From positions 11,279,291 through 11,343,290 of the forward strand of contig CAJFCV020000001.1 of NCBI GenBank assembly GCA_904066235.2: 64,000 nucleotides of DNA, given 5' to 3'. Within the stretch, counting starts at the first letter, position 1; each line of letters starts with the position of its first letter. The position numbers and the translations under genes were made by a program. Below are positions 11,006 to 21,926 of this stretch, one piece after another. The notes under the pieces are model-generated. The model was given only the letters and a program-made list of their open reading frames with translations, did no database searches and was not told where the DNA came from. The DNA is from Bursaphelenchus xylophilus. Its lineage: Eukaryota; Nematoda; Chromadorea; Rhabditida; Aphelenchoididae.

Positions 11006-11068
11006 AGGGAAAAATGGAAGCAGTAAGTTCCATCAGCCAATGTTTTACTTTTTTGCACACGGGGTTTA

Positions 11069-11503
11069 CAGGGGAAGTACTCCAAGTGCGACGCTCAGAT
11101 TTTCTTTAAATTTTGCACACACGTCGGGTATGGACCAAGTATCAATTCCTGAAAGTTTTAGCTCGCGCTTTGTGGGCGCCGCCGAGATATCGAAAGATTT
11201 TTGCCGCCGAGAGAGCACGCTAAACGTGGAGAGCGGTCAAAGAGGAAAGCGCTTTTTGGCCATAACTTTGGCAGTTTCGTGCGGAAAAATTTGATTTTCT
11301 GTAGAAACATTATCCTTTACAGTTGAAATAGGCATGAAACTTTTCGTGCCGAAATTCGGCAAAAAGTCCTAAATTTTCGCCGACTTTCGATCTAAAAATC
11401 TCGGTTGTTTGTGCTAAGCGCGAGCTAGGATTGTCGCTAATTATTCTAAATTTGTGCTAAGTTTCATCAAAATCTGAGCGTCGCACTTGGAGTACTTCCC
11501 CTG
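11069..11503. mobile_element. 435-bp MITE with TTA target duplication (L)
   Basis: Terminal inverted repeats begin CAGGGGAAGTACTCCAAGTG and run for about 30 bp. The element is flanked on both sides by TTA, typical of PIF/Harbinger-type insertion. The R copy at 40688-41122 has the same length and flanks, so insertion predates the duplication. The open frame inside does not resemble a transposase. Confidence 0.8.
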
Positions 11504-11864
11504 TTAGTTTCGGGATGTTAGAGTAGCTGAGCCGGCTTTCGAATAATTATCCGGGACAGGTTTCATCGTTTATAATAAGTTTTTACCGTTTTGTTTGATC
11601 TTTACGCCTTTTAATTGCCAAAAATACTATGTCCACTATAGATGCGCCATTTTTGATACACATTTCATACACAGTTACACAAACATATGTAATACATGTA
11701 ATTCATGACTATAGGGCTCTACTTTTGGGCAGAGAATTTTATGGAGCTATAGACAGTAAACGCTTTTGGACACGCTGACCCCTGCTGAGGGGTTTAGAGA
11801 TATTTTTATAGGGCTGATGTTTTTACGTTGTTTTAGTAATTTTTTATAACTTTTCAGAGAACCT

Positions 11865-12240
11865 CTCTCTACAAGGCCCGCCACCGAAGGAATAAAAGAA
11901 AAAATGTAAAGAAAATAAAAGAAAAAGAAAAAAAGAGCCAAAAAAAACAAAGGCCAAAAAAAATAAAAGTTAAAAAAAATACTAGTCGCGACATAAACTC
12001 CTGAGACGTTTGCACCGTGCGTTTTTGTTTTCCTTTCGCACTCGTCGCGGCAATTCCCCGTTTTTGCACTAGCGACATGCACTTTCGCGCGACACCCGCG
12101 ACAAAATGTGTCAGGACTTTATGGCGCGCCTAGTAAAAGTGAAAAAAATTAAAGGCCAAAAAAAAGAAAAGGCAAAAAAAAGAGCCAAAAAAAACTAAAA
12201 GAGCCAAGGAAAACAAAGGCCAAAAAAAAATATATTTGTA
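11865..12240 (+). repeat. Lys-codon-rich tract, L second, interrupted by MITE
   Basis: An acceptor TTTTCAG is followed by a frame reading TSLYKARHRRNKRKN and a Lys-rich run. A MITE (11980-12135) splits the tract. Same word structure as 9640-10015. Confidence 0.7.
11980..12135. mobile_element. TA-flanked MITE with TACTAGTCGCG ends (L)
   Basis: Ends read TACTAGTCGCGACATAAA and, reversed from the other side, TACTAGGCGCGCCATAAA. Interior words are GTTTGCAC and GCGCGACACC. The R copy is at 41650-41778, inside the same Lys-rich tract, so it predates the duplication. Related elements are at about 16119, 46998 and 47307. Confidence 0.75.
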
Positions 12241-12243
12241 TCT

Positions 12244-12367
12244 GGAATTCAGCGAACCCAATGAGTTGTTCCGAGCGGATGTCTACGACGAGATTATTGC
12301 CCCGGCCTGCCTCTACGCCCGAAAACACAAGTCTTTAGCTGGCCAAAGCCCTAGGAACTCATCCTAA
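12244..12367 (+). CDS. ADVYDEIIAPA exon, L second copy
   Basis: The frame reads LEFSEPNELFRADVYDEIIA and continues but closes with TAA just before the GTAAAT donor (SPRNSS stop). The R equivalent at 41852-41981 stays open to the splice site, so this copy has shifted frame at its end. Confidence 0.4.
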
Positions 12368-12484
12368 GGTAAATTTTGCCATGGATAGTATAAAATTTTT
12401 GAAAATTTTTAAAACTTTTCTCGTAATTACACTTATAGTCATTCCACATATTTTTTGAAAGACTTACTGATCGCTTTATTTCAG

Positions 12485-12574
12485 ACCCAAGGATGACAGA
12501 TGACACCAATCCATCAGTAGTTTGTCTGGTCTACAGTGGTGTTACAGTTTTTGCCCATCGCGGAGTCCTCCATT
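12485..12574 (+). CDS. Short exon, faint BTB-like motif (L)
   Basis: After TTTCAG the frame DPRMTDDTNPSVVCLVYSGV, then TVFAHRGVLH, ends in TGA. The pattern VxLVYSGVTVFAHRGVL faintly recalls the beta-strand and AHR/VL portion of BTB/POZ domains. It is too short to assign. R copy at 42097-42188. Confidence 0.25.
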
Positions 12575-12671
12575 GATCTTCGCCCACGCCAATGAATTGG
12601 TCTATGGAAGCAGTAAGTTGTGGAGATTGAGGACGGAAAGGTCCGCTAAAAAAAGGAAAGAGGAGGGCGGG

Positions 12672-12940
12672 GAGAGGGGGGAGGTTTTCGATGACGCTGA
12701 TTTCGAAAATCGTATCCATTTTTTCTGAATTTTACAATTTTGCTTAAGCCGTAGTGTCTAATGTTTGATTGTGAAGACAAAAAATAGCGTCGGGAGTTTT
12801 CTCACAAGATCATACTAGTTTGACCAAGTTTTTACAAATTAAAACATTTATTTTGAAGAATTGAAGAAGACATAGGCAAAAATTCAGAAGAAATGGATAC
12901 GATTTTCGAAATCAGCACTATCGAAAACCTCCTCTTTCTT
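12672..12940. repeat. Inverted repeat around GAGGTTTTCGATG (L)
   Basis: GAGGTTTTCGATGACGCTGA returns at about 12890-12938 as the reverse complement (ATTTTCGAAATCAGC, CGAAAACCTC). The same structure is shorter in R at about 42290-42466. A related longer fold-back is at 46060-46845. Confidence 0.7.
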
Positions 12941-13024
12941 TTTTTAGCGGACATTTCCGCCCTTCGTGAGTTGTGGCTGATGTTTATTGTATTACTTTCA
13001 GAGATCTTCAAGCCCCAAGCTATC

Positions 13025-13275
13025 GGAACAGAAACTAAAAAAATGTTAAGAAAGAGAAAAAAAAAGAAAAAAATTGGTAAGAAAAAATAAAAGAAAAAAG
13101 GAAGAAAAAAAAAAAGAAAAAAGGAAGGAAAAAAGAAGCAAAAAAAGAAAAATATAAAAGAAGAAGCCTCATCGCTTCCACTCCCACCACTTCCATTACT
13201 CGCCTTCTTCTACCACTCCCACCACCCTCCTTTCCCTTTCCTTTCCCCTCCCACTCCCTCCCCTTCACCCAATCA
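13025..13275. repeat. Polypurine run switching to polypyrimidine run (L)
   Basis: About 130 nt of A/G on the plus strand (AAAGAAAAAAGGAAG words) is followed within ~15 nt by about 100 nt of C/T (CCCTTTCCTTTCCCC words). The arrangement is conserved in R at about 42560-42815. It follows an exon-like IFKPQAIGTETKK frame that ends in a Lys-rich run. Confidence 0.8.
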
Positions 13276-13387
13276 TCAAAGCCTGCTTTGGTGATTAAAG
13301 TAAGTTGTTTTTTCCCCAATTTTAGGCCTTTATTTCTTGTTATAAGTCCAGATACTGCTCGTTCTACTTTTAATCTTATTTATTTTC

Positions 13388-14088
13388 ATGGAAATCATCG
13401 AGAATCCGTTCCTTGGAGCCCTGGAGAAGTTGGAGAAATCAATGGTCCCTGGAGGTCCCCACCGCGGAAAGATCAGAAAGGTATGTCAATTGGGAGTGAT
13501 AAATTAGGGAATCGAGATCTAGAAGGGATACTGCGAGCATTTTAGGTGAATAAGAGTTTAGTTTTGTAAAAAAATCCCGTCATTACGATGTATTTTTTGA
13601 AAGGTTACGGTAGAGATAAGGGGTTTCTAAACTCTGTTTTTTACTGTGGTGTGAACGGGTTACATCCAGGTTTAGAAGCTTTTAAGATACAGCTAGGTGC
13701 TATTTTTGTTTTTGATTATTAGATACATATGAAGTTCTCGTCATGACGGGCAACTTAGGAGGTTACATTTCTTGTGATTTTTCGGAAGAATTTTAGAATC
13801 TTTTCGTTTTTTTCGGGAGGTTTGAGGGAATTAAAAGATGTGAGGTGCCGTAAAAAGCAGTTTATACGAAGTAATGACTAGTTTTAGTCAATAATAATGT
13901 GGTCATAACAGTATTGGGATATTTCGATATTGCTGATGAGATGATTAACTTTCCTGTTTAATTTTTCGCTTTTAAATACATTTTTCTTTCAGAAGGACGT
14001 TCAGAATTGCCTTATGGTTGAAGAGGAAGCTAGAGTGAGAATGAAGAACAAGTTGCTTGCCGAGCCCTGCAAACGGTCGATTCCTTGA
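13388..14088 (+). CDS. Small two-exon gene, unknown product (L)
   Basis: Exons 13388-13480 and 13993-14088 give a 62-residue protein starting MEIIENPFLGALEKLEKSM, with second exon peptide MVEEEARVRMKNKLLAEPCK and a TGA stop. Donor GTATGT and acceptor TTTCAG fit. The R copy has an indel that shifts exon 1 (stop after EKLEK), so only L is intact. It may be the tail of a longer gene, since upstream exon-like blocks exist. No family recognised. Confidence 0.4.
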
Positions 14089-14624
14089 AGATGCACAATT
14101 GTTTGGAGGTAGGAGAAACTTTGTTAACAAAAGGGGGGTTTGGTTGATCTAGGGCTCGAAATCCTTTGAATTTGGATTCGAATGATGTAGCGCGCTACAT
14201 TCGTCGTTGTGATGGATTTTGTTGTAGTATCCGACGCGTAGGAGCAGTCATTTCTTTGTGAAGTTTTAATCTCTGTAGTGTATACAGGGTGGCCAGAAAA
14301 AACGGAAACTTTTTTCAAGGGTCCTGGCGCGAAAATGTTTAGGTGTAGCCATATGATTCTTTTACCATTAAATTCTCTGCGTTCTTCTGCCCTAGTACTG
14401 TGATTTTCATGACCATATCGATTATTTAACATAATTTTTTTAATGTCAAACATTTGATCCTTTTGAGGGGTAAGTGGTGATAAAAGGTACTTTTTACTCC
14501 AAGAAGCATGTGATCTAGTGGTATTGTACTTGTTTGCGAAAGACTTTGGGGAATTTTATATTGTTCATAAGATAGTCCAGTTTCGTTTTCAAATTTTTCC
14601 ATTTAAAAAAACATTTTTTTTCAG

Positions 14625-14746
14625 ATTGCGTAGTTTCTCTACGGACCACAGTTCATCTCAGAAAGAAGAATTTGAGTGTCTGGAGCCCTGGATACCAAGA
14701 TCAAAACCATCATCGTTTAGGATGAAGAATGACAGAAAATTAAAAG
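14625..14746 (+). CDS. Exon-like block ECLEPWIPRSKPSS (L)
   Basis: Bounded by TTTCAG and GTGAGT. The frame includes EFECLEPWIPRSKPSSFRMK. The R copy at 44009-44131 keeps the peptide core. Unknown protein; probably part of the same transcript family as the neighbours. Confidence 0.35.
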
Positions 14747-14796
14747 GTGAGTGGGTTGTGGGTTTTTAATATGGTTTTAAATTCCGCTGCTGTATT

Positions 14797-15173
14797 CAGA
14801 GATTGCTACGGCTCCGGAGCCGGCTTTTGGCTACGGCTCTGAGCGGCTCCGGCGCCCGAGCCCGTAGTCGGAGCCAGGCTTCTCAGCATTCAGAAAAGTA
14901 GGAATTGCGTGCTCTTGTTAAACGAAATTGCTTGAAAAATACTGGGGAGAATGTGTTGCGCACGACTTGGCTGCAAAAACGTTGGCTGTATGATCTGTGG
15001 CACTAATAGCTTTTATTTTTGGAAATTTTTTTTTTAAATTTTTGCATAGGAGCCGGGATTCGAAGCCGGAGACCTTTTTAAATTTTGCACGGAGTCGGAG
15101 CTGCAAATTTGGCCTTGGCTCCGGCTTTGGGAGCCAAGAGCCGGAGCCGAAATTTCGACCGTGGCAATCTCTG
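14797..15173. mobile_element. hAT-type non-autonomous element (L site)
   Basis: Ends CAGAGATTGCTACGG and, reversed, CAGAGATTGCCACGG; interior rich in GGAGCCGGAGCC words. Flanking 8-mers GCTGTATT and GTTGCATT match at six of eight positions, consistent with a diverged hAT 8-bp duplication. In R an element of the same family sits at a different base, in opposite orientation. Confidence 0.75.
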
Positions 15174-15469
15174 GTTGCATTATAGGGGTATTCTGATCAA
15201 GGGTCAGGCAATTTAGTACTGTTTATAATTAAGGGGTCTTGACAATTTTTGACCCTTTTGGTATGATCCATTACGTCAGGTGTCTGTTGAGTTGACGTTT
15301 CGGTCTTTAATATAAAATAAGGGGGTAAAGTAAGTTTAAATGCGATAGAAGGATATGAATACTAATTTTGGTCACTATAATGACATTTTTTTCGGGATTT
15401 CTTTATTGTTCATGAGATTGTTAACCTTATTTTTTGAGTTTTTCGCCTTCTAATCTATCTTTTCTTTCA

Positions 15470-15545
15470 GATTCCCTCAAGTCCCACAAGATTCAATCAG
15501 TCCAGGCCACTTCCCAGCCAATAAGAAGGATCTACAAATCTAATT
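15470..15545 (+). other. Last exon-like block of segment L
   Basis: The acceptor TTTCAG is followed by a short frame (SHKIQSVQATSQPIRRIYKS) and a TAA. R has a diverged version near 45395-45460. It probably ends a transcript, as no further exon pattern follows. Beyond it L and R still align to about 16115 but with many differences. Confidence 0.3.
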
Positions 15546-16118
15546 TGATCTATTTGTTGTTGTGTTTTTTATTGTTTTGTTTGCTTTGAAAGGGGAAGGG
15601 GAAATGGGAGAAAGGGTTCGTGTGAAGGTAGGTGACAAGAGTTGGCCCGAATGATTCAATAGGCAAATTGATGTCGATTTTTTAATCGGGTAGGTGTCAA
15701 GGGTTTTTTCGAGCGGTTCTATAGTCAATTTTATGCTGAATTTTTTTATTCGGGCCCCGTACAGAGCATGCATTGTATGTTTATATTGATGGTTTAGTCT
15801 GAAAGTGAGGATACCCTGAATATCTATAGGTTTTGGCTGGGAAAGACGTTGAATTATGCATGGGTTTTCACGGGTTTATCTACGGGATTAGGTATCCCCT
15901 GGGGACATTGGGAAGTTTCGGCCTAGCGGATTGATTTTCTAGAAGGGTAGGATGTATACTTGGGGTGGGGATAGCTGCAGCAAGGGCAGTTGGATTAGTA
16001 CTGTTTATCTTGTGCTCGGCCGTAAAAGCGCCATTTATGTCGGTATTGTGTTGTTTGACTTGTGTATCGAAGCCGAAAATGGCGGATTTATCAGCGAAAA
16101 CACCTGGAATTGGATCCT

Positions 16119-16304
16119 GGGTGCTAGTCCATCTGGAAGGCTGCCGGACTGAAGTCGGCGACAGGTGCTGTGCGAAACCAAAAGTTTTCTTTGCAGTGTA
16201 ATTTCTCGCTTTTTTGGGATGGCTTTTCATCGCGTCAAATTTTTTTCAGAGCGCCAAAAAATCAGTCCGGCGGGTTCCCGGAAGGACTATTCGCAAAGTG
16301 CCTG
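16119..16304. mobile_element. MITE, TAGTCC-ended family
   Basis: Starts TAGTCCATCTGGAAGGC and ends GGTTCCCGGAAGGACTA as an imperfect inverted repeat. Its GCGCCAAAAAATCAGT interior matches the element at 47307-47490. It lies at the distal border of segment L. Confidence 0.6.
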
Positions 16305-17655
16305 GACATCTCAGTCTAAATGGAACTTTTGCTGCATTTTCATCCATGAATTCTGCCGGTGACCTTCGATCTGAAGTTTCTCGGGTCAAAGTCAATCATA
16401 AAAGGGTATTTGAAACGCGGATTCTGCATTTACTCGTATTCGGATTTCCATAACCTTTTCTGTGGGCTGGCAACTTCTTGTCACAAATTCAACGGTTTCT
16501 TAATGATATAACCCCTGTTAGTCATCTCTTTCACCCTAATTTATCTTGGGTCATCATTGATGTCTGGTATAAAATCGATTTGTTAACAAAAACACCAGGC
16601 AGTATTATCACATCATTTGATGCTCTCCCTGGTAGTAATGATCTTGTCAATTCACTTCAACACCTTAAATTATCCTTGTCACCATTGATGTCTAGTATAA
16701 CATCGGATTTTTTAGCCCCACGAGCGCAGTTTTGGCCAGGGAAGCATGAGACTTATGCTGATTTGACAGTAGCTTGCATTAGCCGTGTATAGAGCTACAT
16801 AAAAACATCGGGCCCAATCGTTTGCCGGGTTATAAGTTTATTTTTGAGTAATGAGGGGTGGAGAAAAATAAGATTTGGGAGGATGAGATCAATGGAGTAA
16901 TTTCGGAGGGGTAAATTGTCTGTGTTCTCTATAAATAGTGGGAGTAGTAGAATTTTGGAGAATATATATTGGGCTATGAATAAAATATCAAGTGTAATAT
17001 CAACAACAATATAATAATATTTTTATCCGCCGTGCCCTCGGGCATAATTGGCTATCTCAGCTTCAAATCTTCAACGAGTGTACGACCTGGATTCAACTAT
17101 GTCACGCTGTGGTATGATTTCGTAAGCCCGATTACGCATCCTACTTCAAGTTTCCATCACATTTGACTAAACAAGGCAGCGCAGAATTTTCAATCATAAA
17201 GATTCAGAGTTCACGAGTCTAAAACAATGTTTTCGCTTTCTTCCTGCGTTAAATCCTTTTCATCGCTGATTCACCGCACCAATCACAATAGATCAGTATA
17301 CGTATTCAAGGGGCACATCACAGAATTCAGTCTTTTGCATCGAAATAAACAAAGATTTACCTAAAACAGCAGGAAAAGCGAACTCCAATTATCTTATCGA
17401 ATTTACTCGCAAAATTCAGTCTTCTTCTCGAGGAAACCTTATCAATCCAGACGACCAGGGAAATTACTGATAAGAATTCAACAAAAAAATCGCCAAGTTC
17501 TTTCGGAATTGATCACTTCCAAATAGGTTTTCAGATAACAAACCTGAAATAATTGGAAATCCAATAAATTCGATAAAAACAAATGGTTTTTGGACTCGGA
17601 AATGGCCAACCGAGATAGAAAAGAGCAAAAAGAGAGAGAGAGGACGAATATCGAT
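16305..17655. other. Non-coding stretch, no gene seen
   Basis: An imperfect direct repeat of about 110 bp lies around 16490-16700 (shared words ACATCATTTGATG-like and TTGATGTCTGGTATAA). The ORFs are short and have no splice context. Nothing else is recognised. Confidence 0.5.
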
Positions 17656-17659
17656 GCCA

Positions 17660-19797
17660 TTGGCCAAAAAAGTCTGGCCACGTTCGGTCCAAATAGAAGA
17701 AAAGCCGCAGTTGAGATGGGATCCCGAGCTGCGCCCGCGATTTGTAATTCGTAGGGGACATCTTATACGAAGAAAGACCAAATTTTGCAATGATTGCCTC
17801 AGGGCTCTAAAAATTCATACACAAAATATTATTTTAACGTAGATCCGATATACCAAGTATCATCTTTCTGTCGCTGTCTATCTTCGACTTTGGATAAATA
17901 TCAGATTTTGCCTAGTTTTGAGCCTGCTTTTGTACCCATTTTTTGACCACTTTTTGGCTTGTAATGATAAAAGTAAGATAGTTATTCGAAATATCGCTCT
18001 TTGATGTTCTAGAGAGCCTTTTTGTGTAACCCTTTTAGGTAATGCCAGACCTCAGTGGTGTCCCCCCTTTTCAAAACGTTTGCTCCAATGATGTCAATTT
18101 TAGGCCAAATTTTGCTGATTTTTCGAAATTTCTGCTTATATTTTTTTTCAGAAGTCCTTTATCGAAAAAATCGCGATTTGAGTGTTTAGAGAAGATCCTT
18201 GTCGATGTATAGAAACTTGCATTTTCATCCAACGACCAATAGTTTTTTCAAAACGTTTGCTCCAATGAGGTACACTTTGGGGAAATTTTGCTGATTTTTC
18301 GAGATTTCTGCCTATATTTTTTTTCAGAAGTCCTTTATGGAAAAAAATCGCGATTTGACGGTTCAGAGAACAGCCTTGTCGATGTGTAGAAACTTGCATT
18401 TTCATTCAACGACCAATAGTTTTTTCAAAACGTTTGCTTCAATGAGGTACCTTTGGGGAAATTTTGCTGATTTTTGCATATTTCTGTCTAGTTCTCAGAC
18501 GAGTTTGAAAAGATGCATTTTAGAGGAAAATTAGATTGGAAAATGGTGTGTTCAAAGAATTAGACGTTTAAAAAAGTTTCGGTGTTCTCTGATTCATCAA
18601 TATCTTCATCGATTTGGCTTGTGTCAACCTCCTTCATCTTTTTCTGCCGTTGGCAAAGTTCTGGAAGACGAGGGTTTATCCATAAAAAATTTGACGCTCA
18701 GATTTTAATGAAACTTTGTTAAGTTGAAAATTTAACTGAAACAGCAGCTAAATGATTAAAACGAGACGGGTATTTCAGTCTTATTTCATTAACTCGCAAA
18801 ACATAGAGATAGTGGATGGCTGCTCGAATAGAATGCAATTTTCTTATAGATGTACTATGTTGACGTCCATTTTTCAAAAATATTTTAGTCGTTGATGTAT
18901 ATGCCGGTTACTAAATCTAATCATGCTGCTTGTCTACAATTAAAGATAATTATTTCCTCGACAAACGGCAGTAACAAAGATGCAGACAGAAATATGCAAA
19001 AATCATCAAATTTTCCACAAAGTGTACCTCATTGGAGCAAACGTTTTGAAAAAACTATTGGTCGTTGGATGAAAATGCAAGTTTCTACACATCGACAAGG
19101 CTGTTCTCTAAACCGTCAAATCGCGATTTTTTCCATAAAGGACTTCTGAAAAAAATATAGGCAGAAATTTCGAAAAATCAGCAAAATTTCCCCAAAGTGT
19201 ACCTCATTGGAGCAAACGTTTTGAAAAAACTATTGGTCGTTGGATGAAAATGCAAGTTTCTATACATCGACAAGGATCTTCTCTAAACACTCAAATCGCG
19301 ATTTTTTCGAAAAAGGACTTCTGAAAAAAAATATAAGCAGAAATTTCGAAAAATCAGCAAAATTTGGCCTAAAATTGACGTCATTGGAGCAAACGTTTTG
19401 AAAAGGGGGGGGACACCACTGAGGTCTGGCATTACCTAAAAGGGTTACACAAAAAGGCTCTCTAGAACATCAAAGAGCGATATTTCGAATAACTATCTTA
19501 CTTTTATCATTACAAGCCAAAAAGTGGTCAAAAAATGGGTACAAAAGCAGGCTCAAAACTAGGCAAAATCTGATATTTATCCAAAGTCGAAGATAGACAG
19601 CGACAGAAAGATGATACTTGGTATATCGGATCTACGTTAAAATAATATTCTGTGTATGAATTTTTAGAGCCCTGAGGCAATCATTGCAAAATTTGGTCTT
19701 TCTTCGTATAAGATGTCCCCTACGAATTACAAATCGCGGGCGCAGCTCGGGATCCCATCTCAACTGCGGCTTGGACCGAACGTGTGGCCAGAAGACC
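17660..19797. mobile_element. Large fold-back element with internal tandem repeats
   Basis: The left arm from about 17665 (GGCCACGTTCGGTCCAA) to about 18490 is matched in reverse complement from about 18985 to 19795 (TTGGACCGAACGTGTGGCC). Each arm contains two to three copies of a ~176-bp tandem unit marked by CAAAACGTTTGCTCCAATGA (18070, 18247, 18424; mirrored at 19042, 19217, 19392). The spacer is ~500 bp. The ORFs inside (KRFEKTIGRWMKMQVSTHRQ repeats) are translations of the repeat. No transposase is seen. Confidence 0.85.
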
Positions 19798-19958
19798 AGC
19801 GGTTCGACACGAAAAGACGAAAGATTTCATGTTATTGGCATTCTGTCTTCGGCCGTATTTTGAAGTCGTTTCGGCTGCGATTTGATGATACTGGATTGTA
19901 CTGTGAGAAAAGAAAAAACACATTGGAAAATGATACTATATACTCTTTTACTATACAA

Positions 19959-21926
19959 TCACATGCGTTTTTTGTATTTGGATCTCGGGACTCTGCTTTG
20001 AGGTCCATGTCCTGTTGGAGCTGGTGGAGGAGGTGGAGGTGGTGGTGGAGGAGGTGGTGGAGGCGGCGCAGCGCCAGGGCGGGGCACTCTGAACATGAGC
20101 TCCAGCTTGTGAGCGATTTCGGCCATACTGTAGCGATCATTCGGGCTTTCGGCCCAGGTCCTCTTCGTTATGAGCTCGGCCAGATCGGGTGGGGTGTCGG
20201 CGGGCATGAACATACGGTAACCCTCCTTAACCTAAAGAAAAAAGAGTAACATACCAGAAGAAAGGTTGAAAATGAAAAATCGGTAATTATTTTTCATCAA
20301 AACCCAAACACAAGGCTAAACCTTACAAAGCTAGCGTAAAATGGCGATAAATTACTTCAAAATGCATTAAAAATGGTAAAAACTTACTTTCTGGAAGGTT
20401 TCGGCTGGACTCAGACCTGGATAGGGTTCTTGGCCATTGGAGAAGATCTCCCAACACAAGATTCCAAAGGCCCAGACATCAGTTTTCTGGGTGTAAATGA
20501 AGGTCTGAAGGGTCTCTGGAGCCAGCCTTAAAGTTGTATGTTAATTTTAAAAGCACTCTAAAACTCTTTACGCCTTCTATTTTCATCAAACATCATCTAC
20601 AAACATATTTCCCCATAATTTTCCTATATTATATTTACTGTGTAGAGACTTACCATCTAATCGGTACTCTTCGATGTGGATCCATTTGATATACCGTCCC
20701 CTCTACACTGAGGCCAAAATCGCTAATCTTGACTTGACCATCTCCGTACAAACAATTTCTAGCGGCAATATCACGATGAATCACGTTCTTGACATGCAGA
20801 TATTCGATGCCAAATGAGGCCTGAACACACATGATCGCCTTCCGGGCCGGGGGTTGTTCCCCTTTCTGGAGATACGAGTCCAATGCTCCGCAGTCGACCA
20901 GCTCCATCAGCACCATCAGCGGTTCTTGGCCTGCGGCGACTCCGTAGAACTTGACGATATTTATATGATCAAAGTTCCGCATGAGTCGAGCCTAAAATTC
21001 GATGACGTTAGAGGTCACAAAAAGTAATGAAAATTCAAGTCTTTTTCTACTCGGAGACCCCAATTCACGTCAAAATCTTTTCATTTCTTACCTCTTGCAT
21101 GATCTCCTTGATCTGCTCCTTGGTCAGGTTGTCCAATTTGGCCAATTTAACGGCCACATTGGCTATACCCCCTCCTTTCAGCTTCAGCGTGCCTTTACGG
21201 ACCTCTCCAAAGGCGCCTTCTCCCAACTTCTTTGTTAAAGTAATGTCGCTATGGCTCAGTTCCCAGGCCTGCCGACCGATCGGAGTCCTCAAAATAACCT
21301 CCGGGATGCTCTTGGAGATGGACTCGACCCTGTGCACGTGATATTCGACCATTGCCTTGATGCTGTCAAAGCCATATTTCTCGATTGTCCAACGGTTGCT
21401 CGAGTTCTGGATGACGTAATGTTTGATCTGGAAGTCGAAGGGAGAGATAGGCAAAGATAGTGTCACAAATTGGCCTAGTTAATAGGGGGACTTACACCAC
21501 TCTCCTCTTTGTCCTGGTAGACCATAACCGAGAGGATGTAGGAGCGGACTCCGTCTTTGGCATTGGGCTCAGAAGTTCGGATGAGAAAGTCGCCATTGTT
21601 GTGCAACATCATCCGAATGTCTTCTCGGGGCAAAAGGCCTAAAAATAAAAAATCGTTTGGGATTTACAGGGACGGAAATAACTGTCAAGGCGTTAGGAGA
21701 CAAGCTACGGGCGAGACATCAAACTTTAGGCTTTAAAAACTGGAACTATCCGCGGTAATCAGCACGGATCACCCCGAAGGTCCCTAGAGTCGTTACATCT
21801 GTATCCTAGGTGGGACCTACCGTGATAGTACGGCTCATTCACGATTGATGGATCATAAGGACCACGTTGATGCGCCATGACAGAGCCTCCCGGAAAAACC
21901 GGTTGTGGTCCGACCATTTTCGACAT
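19959..21926 (-). CDS. Fer/Fps-like SH2 non-receptor tyrosine kinase
   Basis: Six exons (21821-21926, 21496-21638, 21092-21427, 20654-20991, 20388-20526, 19959-20231) sum to 1335 nt, 444 residues. An N-terminal SH2 domain ([20 protein letters not shown]) is followed by the kinase domain: glycine loop [12 protein letters not shown] lysine, catalytic [23 protein letters not shown] and [11 protein letters not shown] Pro-rich tail (about 15 prolines, coded by a GGT/GGA microsatellite on the plus strand) precedes a basic end KYKKRM. This compact SH2-kinase layout without an F-BAR domain is the expanded nematode Fer-related class, cytosolic and phosphorylating tyrosines. Arrestin lies upstream on the same strand. 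Confidence 0.93.
20015..20075. repeat. GGT/GGA microsatellite coding polyproline
   Basis: GGAGGTGG-type triplet repeats on the plus strand encode a run of about 15 prolines in the C-terminal tail of the minus-strand kinase. Length variation is likely. Confidence 0.8.

Larger units (their letters stand above)
3435..16115. repeat. Segmental duplication, copy L
   Basis: From TGTGGGCACAAAACG at 3435 the sequence runs colinearly with 33181 onward, in the same orientation, to about 16115. It is near-identical over the long coiled-coil exon and increasingly diverged after about 13 kb and especially after 15.2 kb. No terminal inverted repeats, long terminal repeats, integrase, DNA polymerase or reverse transcriptase frames were found, so it reads as a segmental duplication rather than a single giant transposon. 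Shared insertions show that several small elements were present before the duplication. Confidence 0.9.

Noticed and set aside
3435..16115. Maverick/Polinton or other giant transposon
   Set aside because: No terminal inverted repeats, polymerase B, integrase, protease or packaging ATPase frames were found at either copy.
19959..20249. Plus-strand ORF over the kinase tail
   Set aside because: Shadow of the polyproline-coding microsatellite on the opposite strand.
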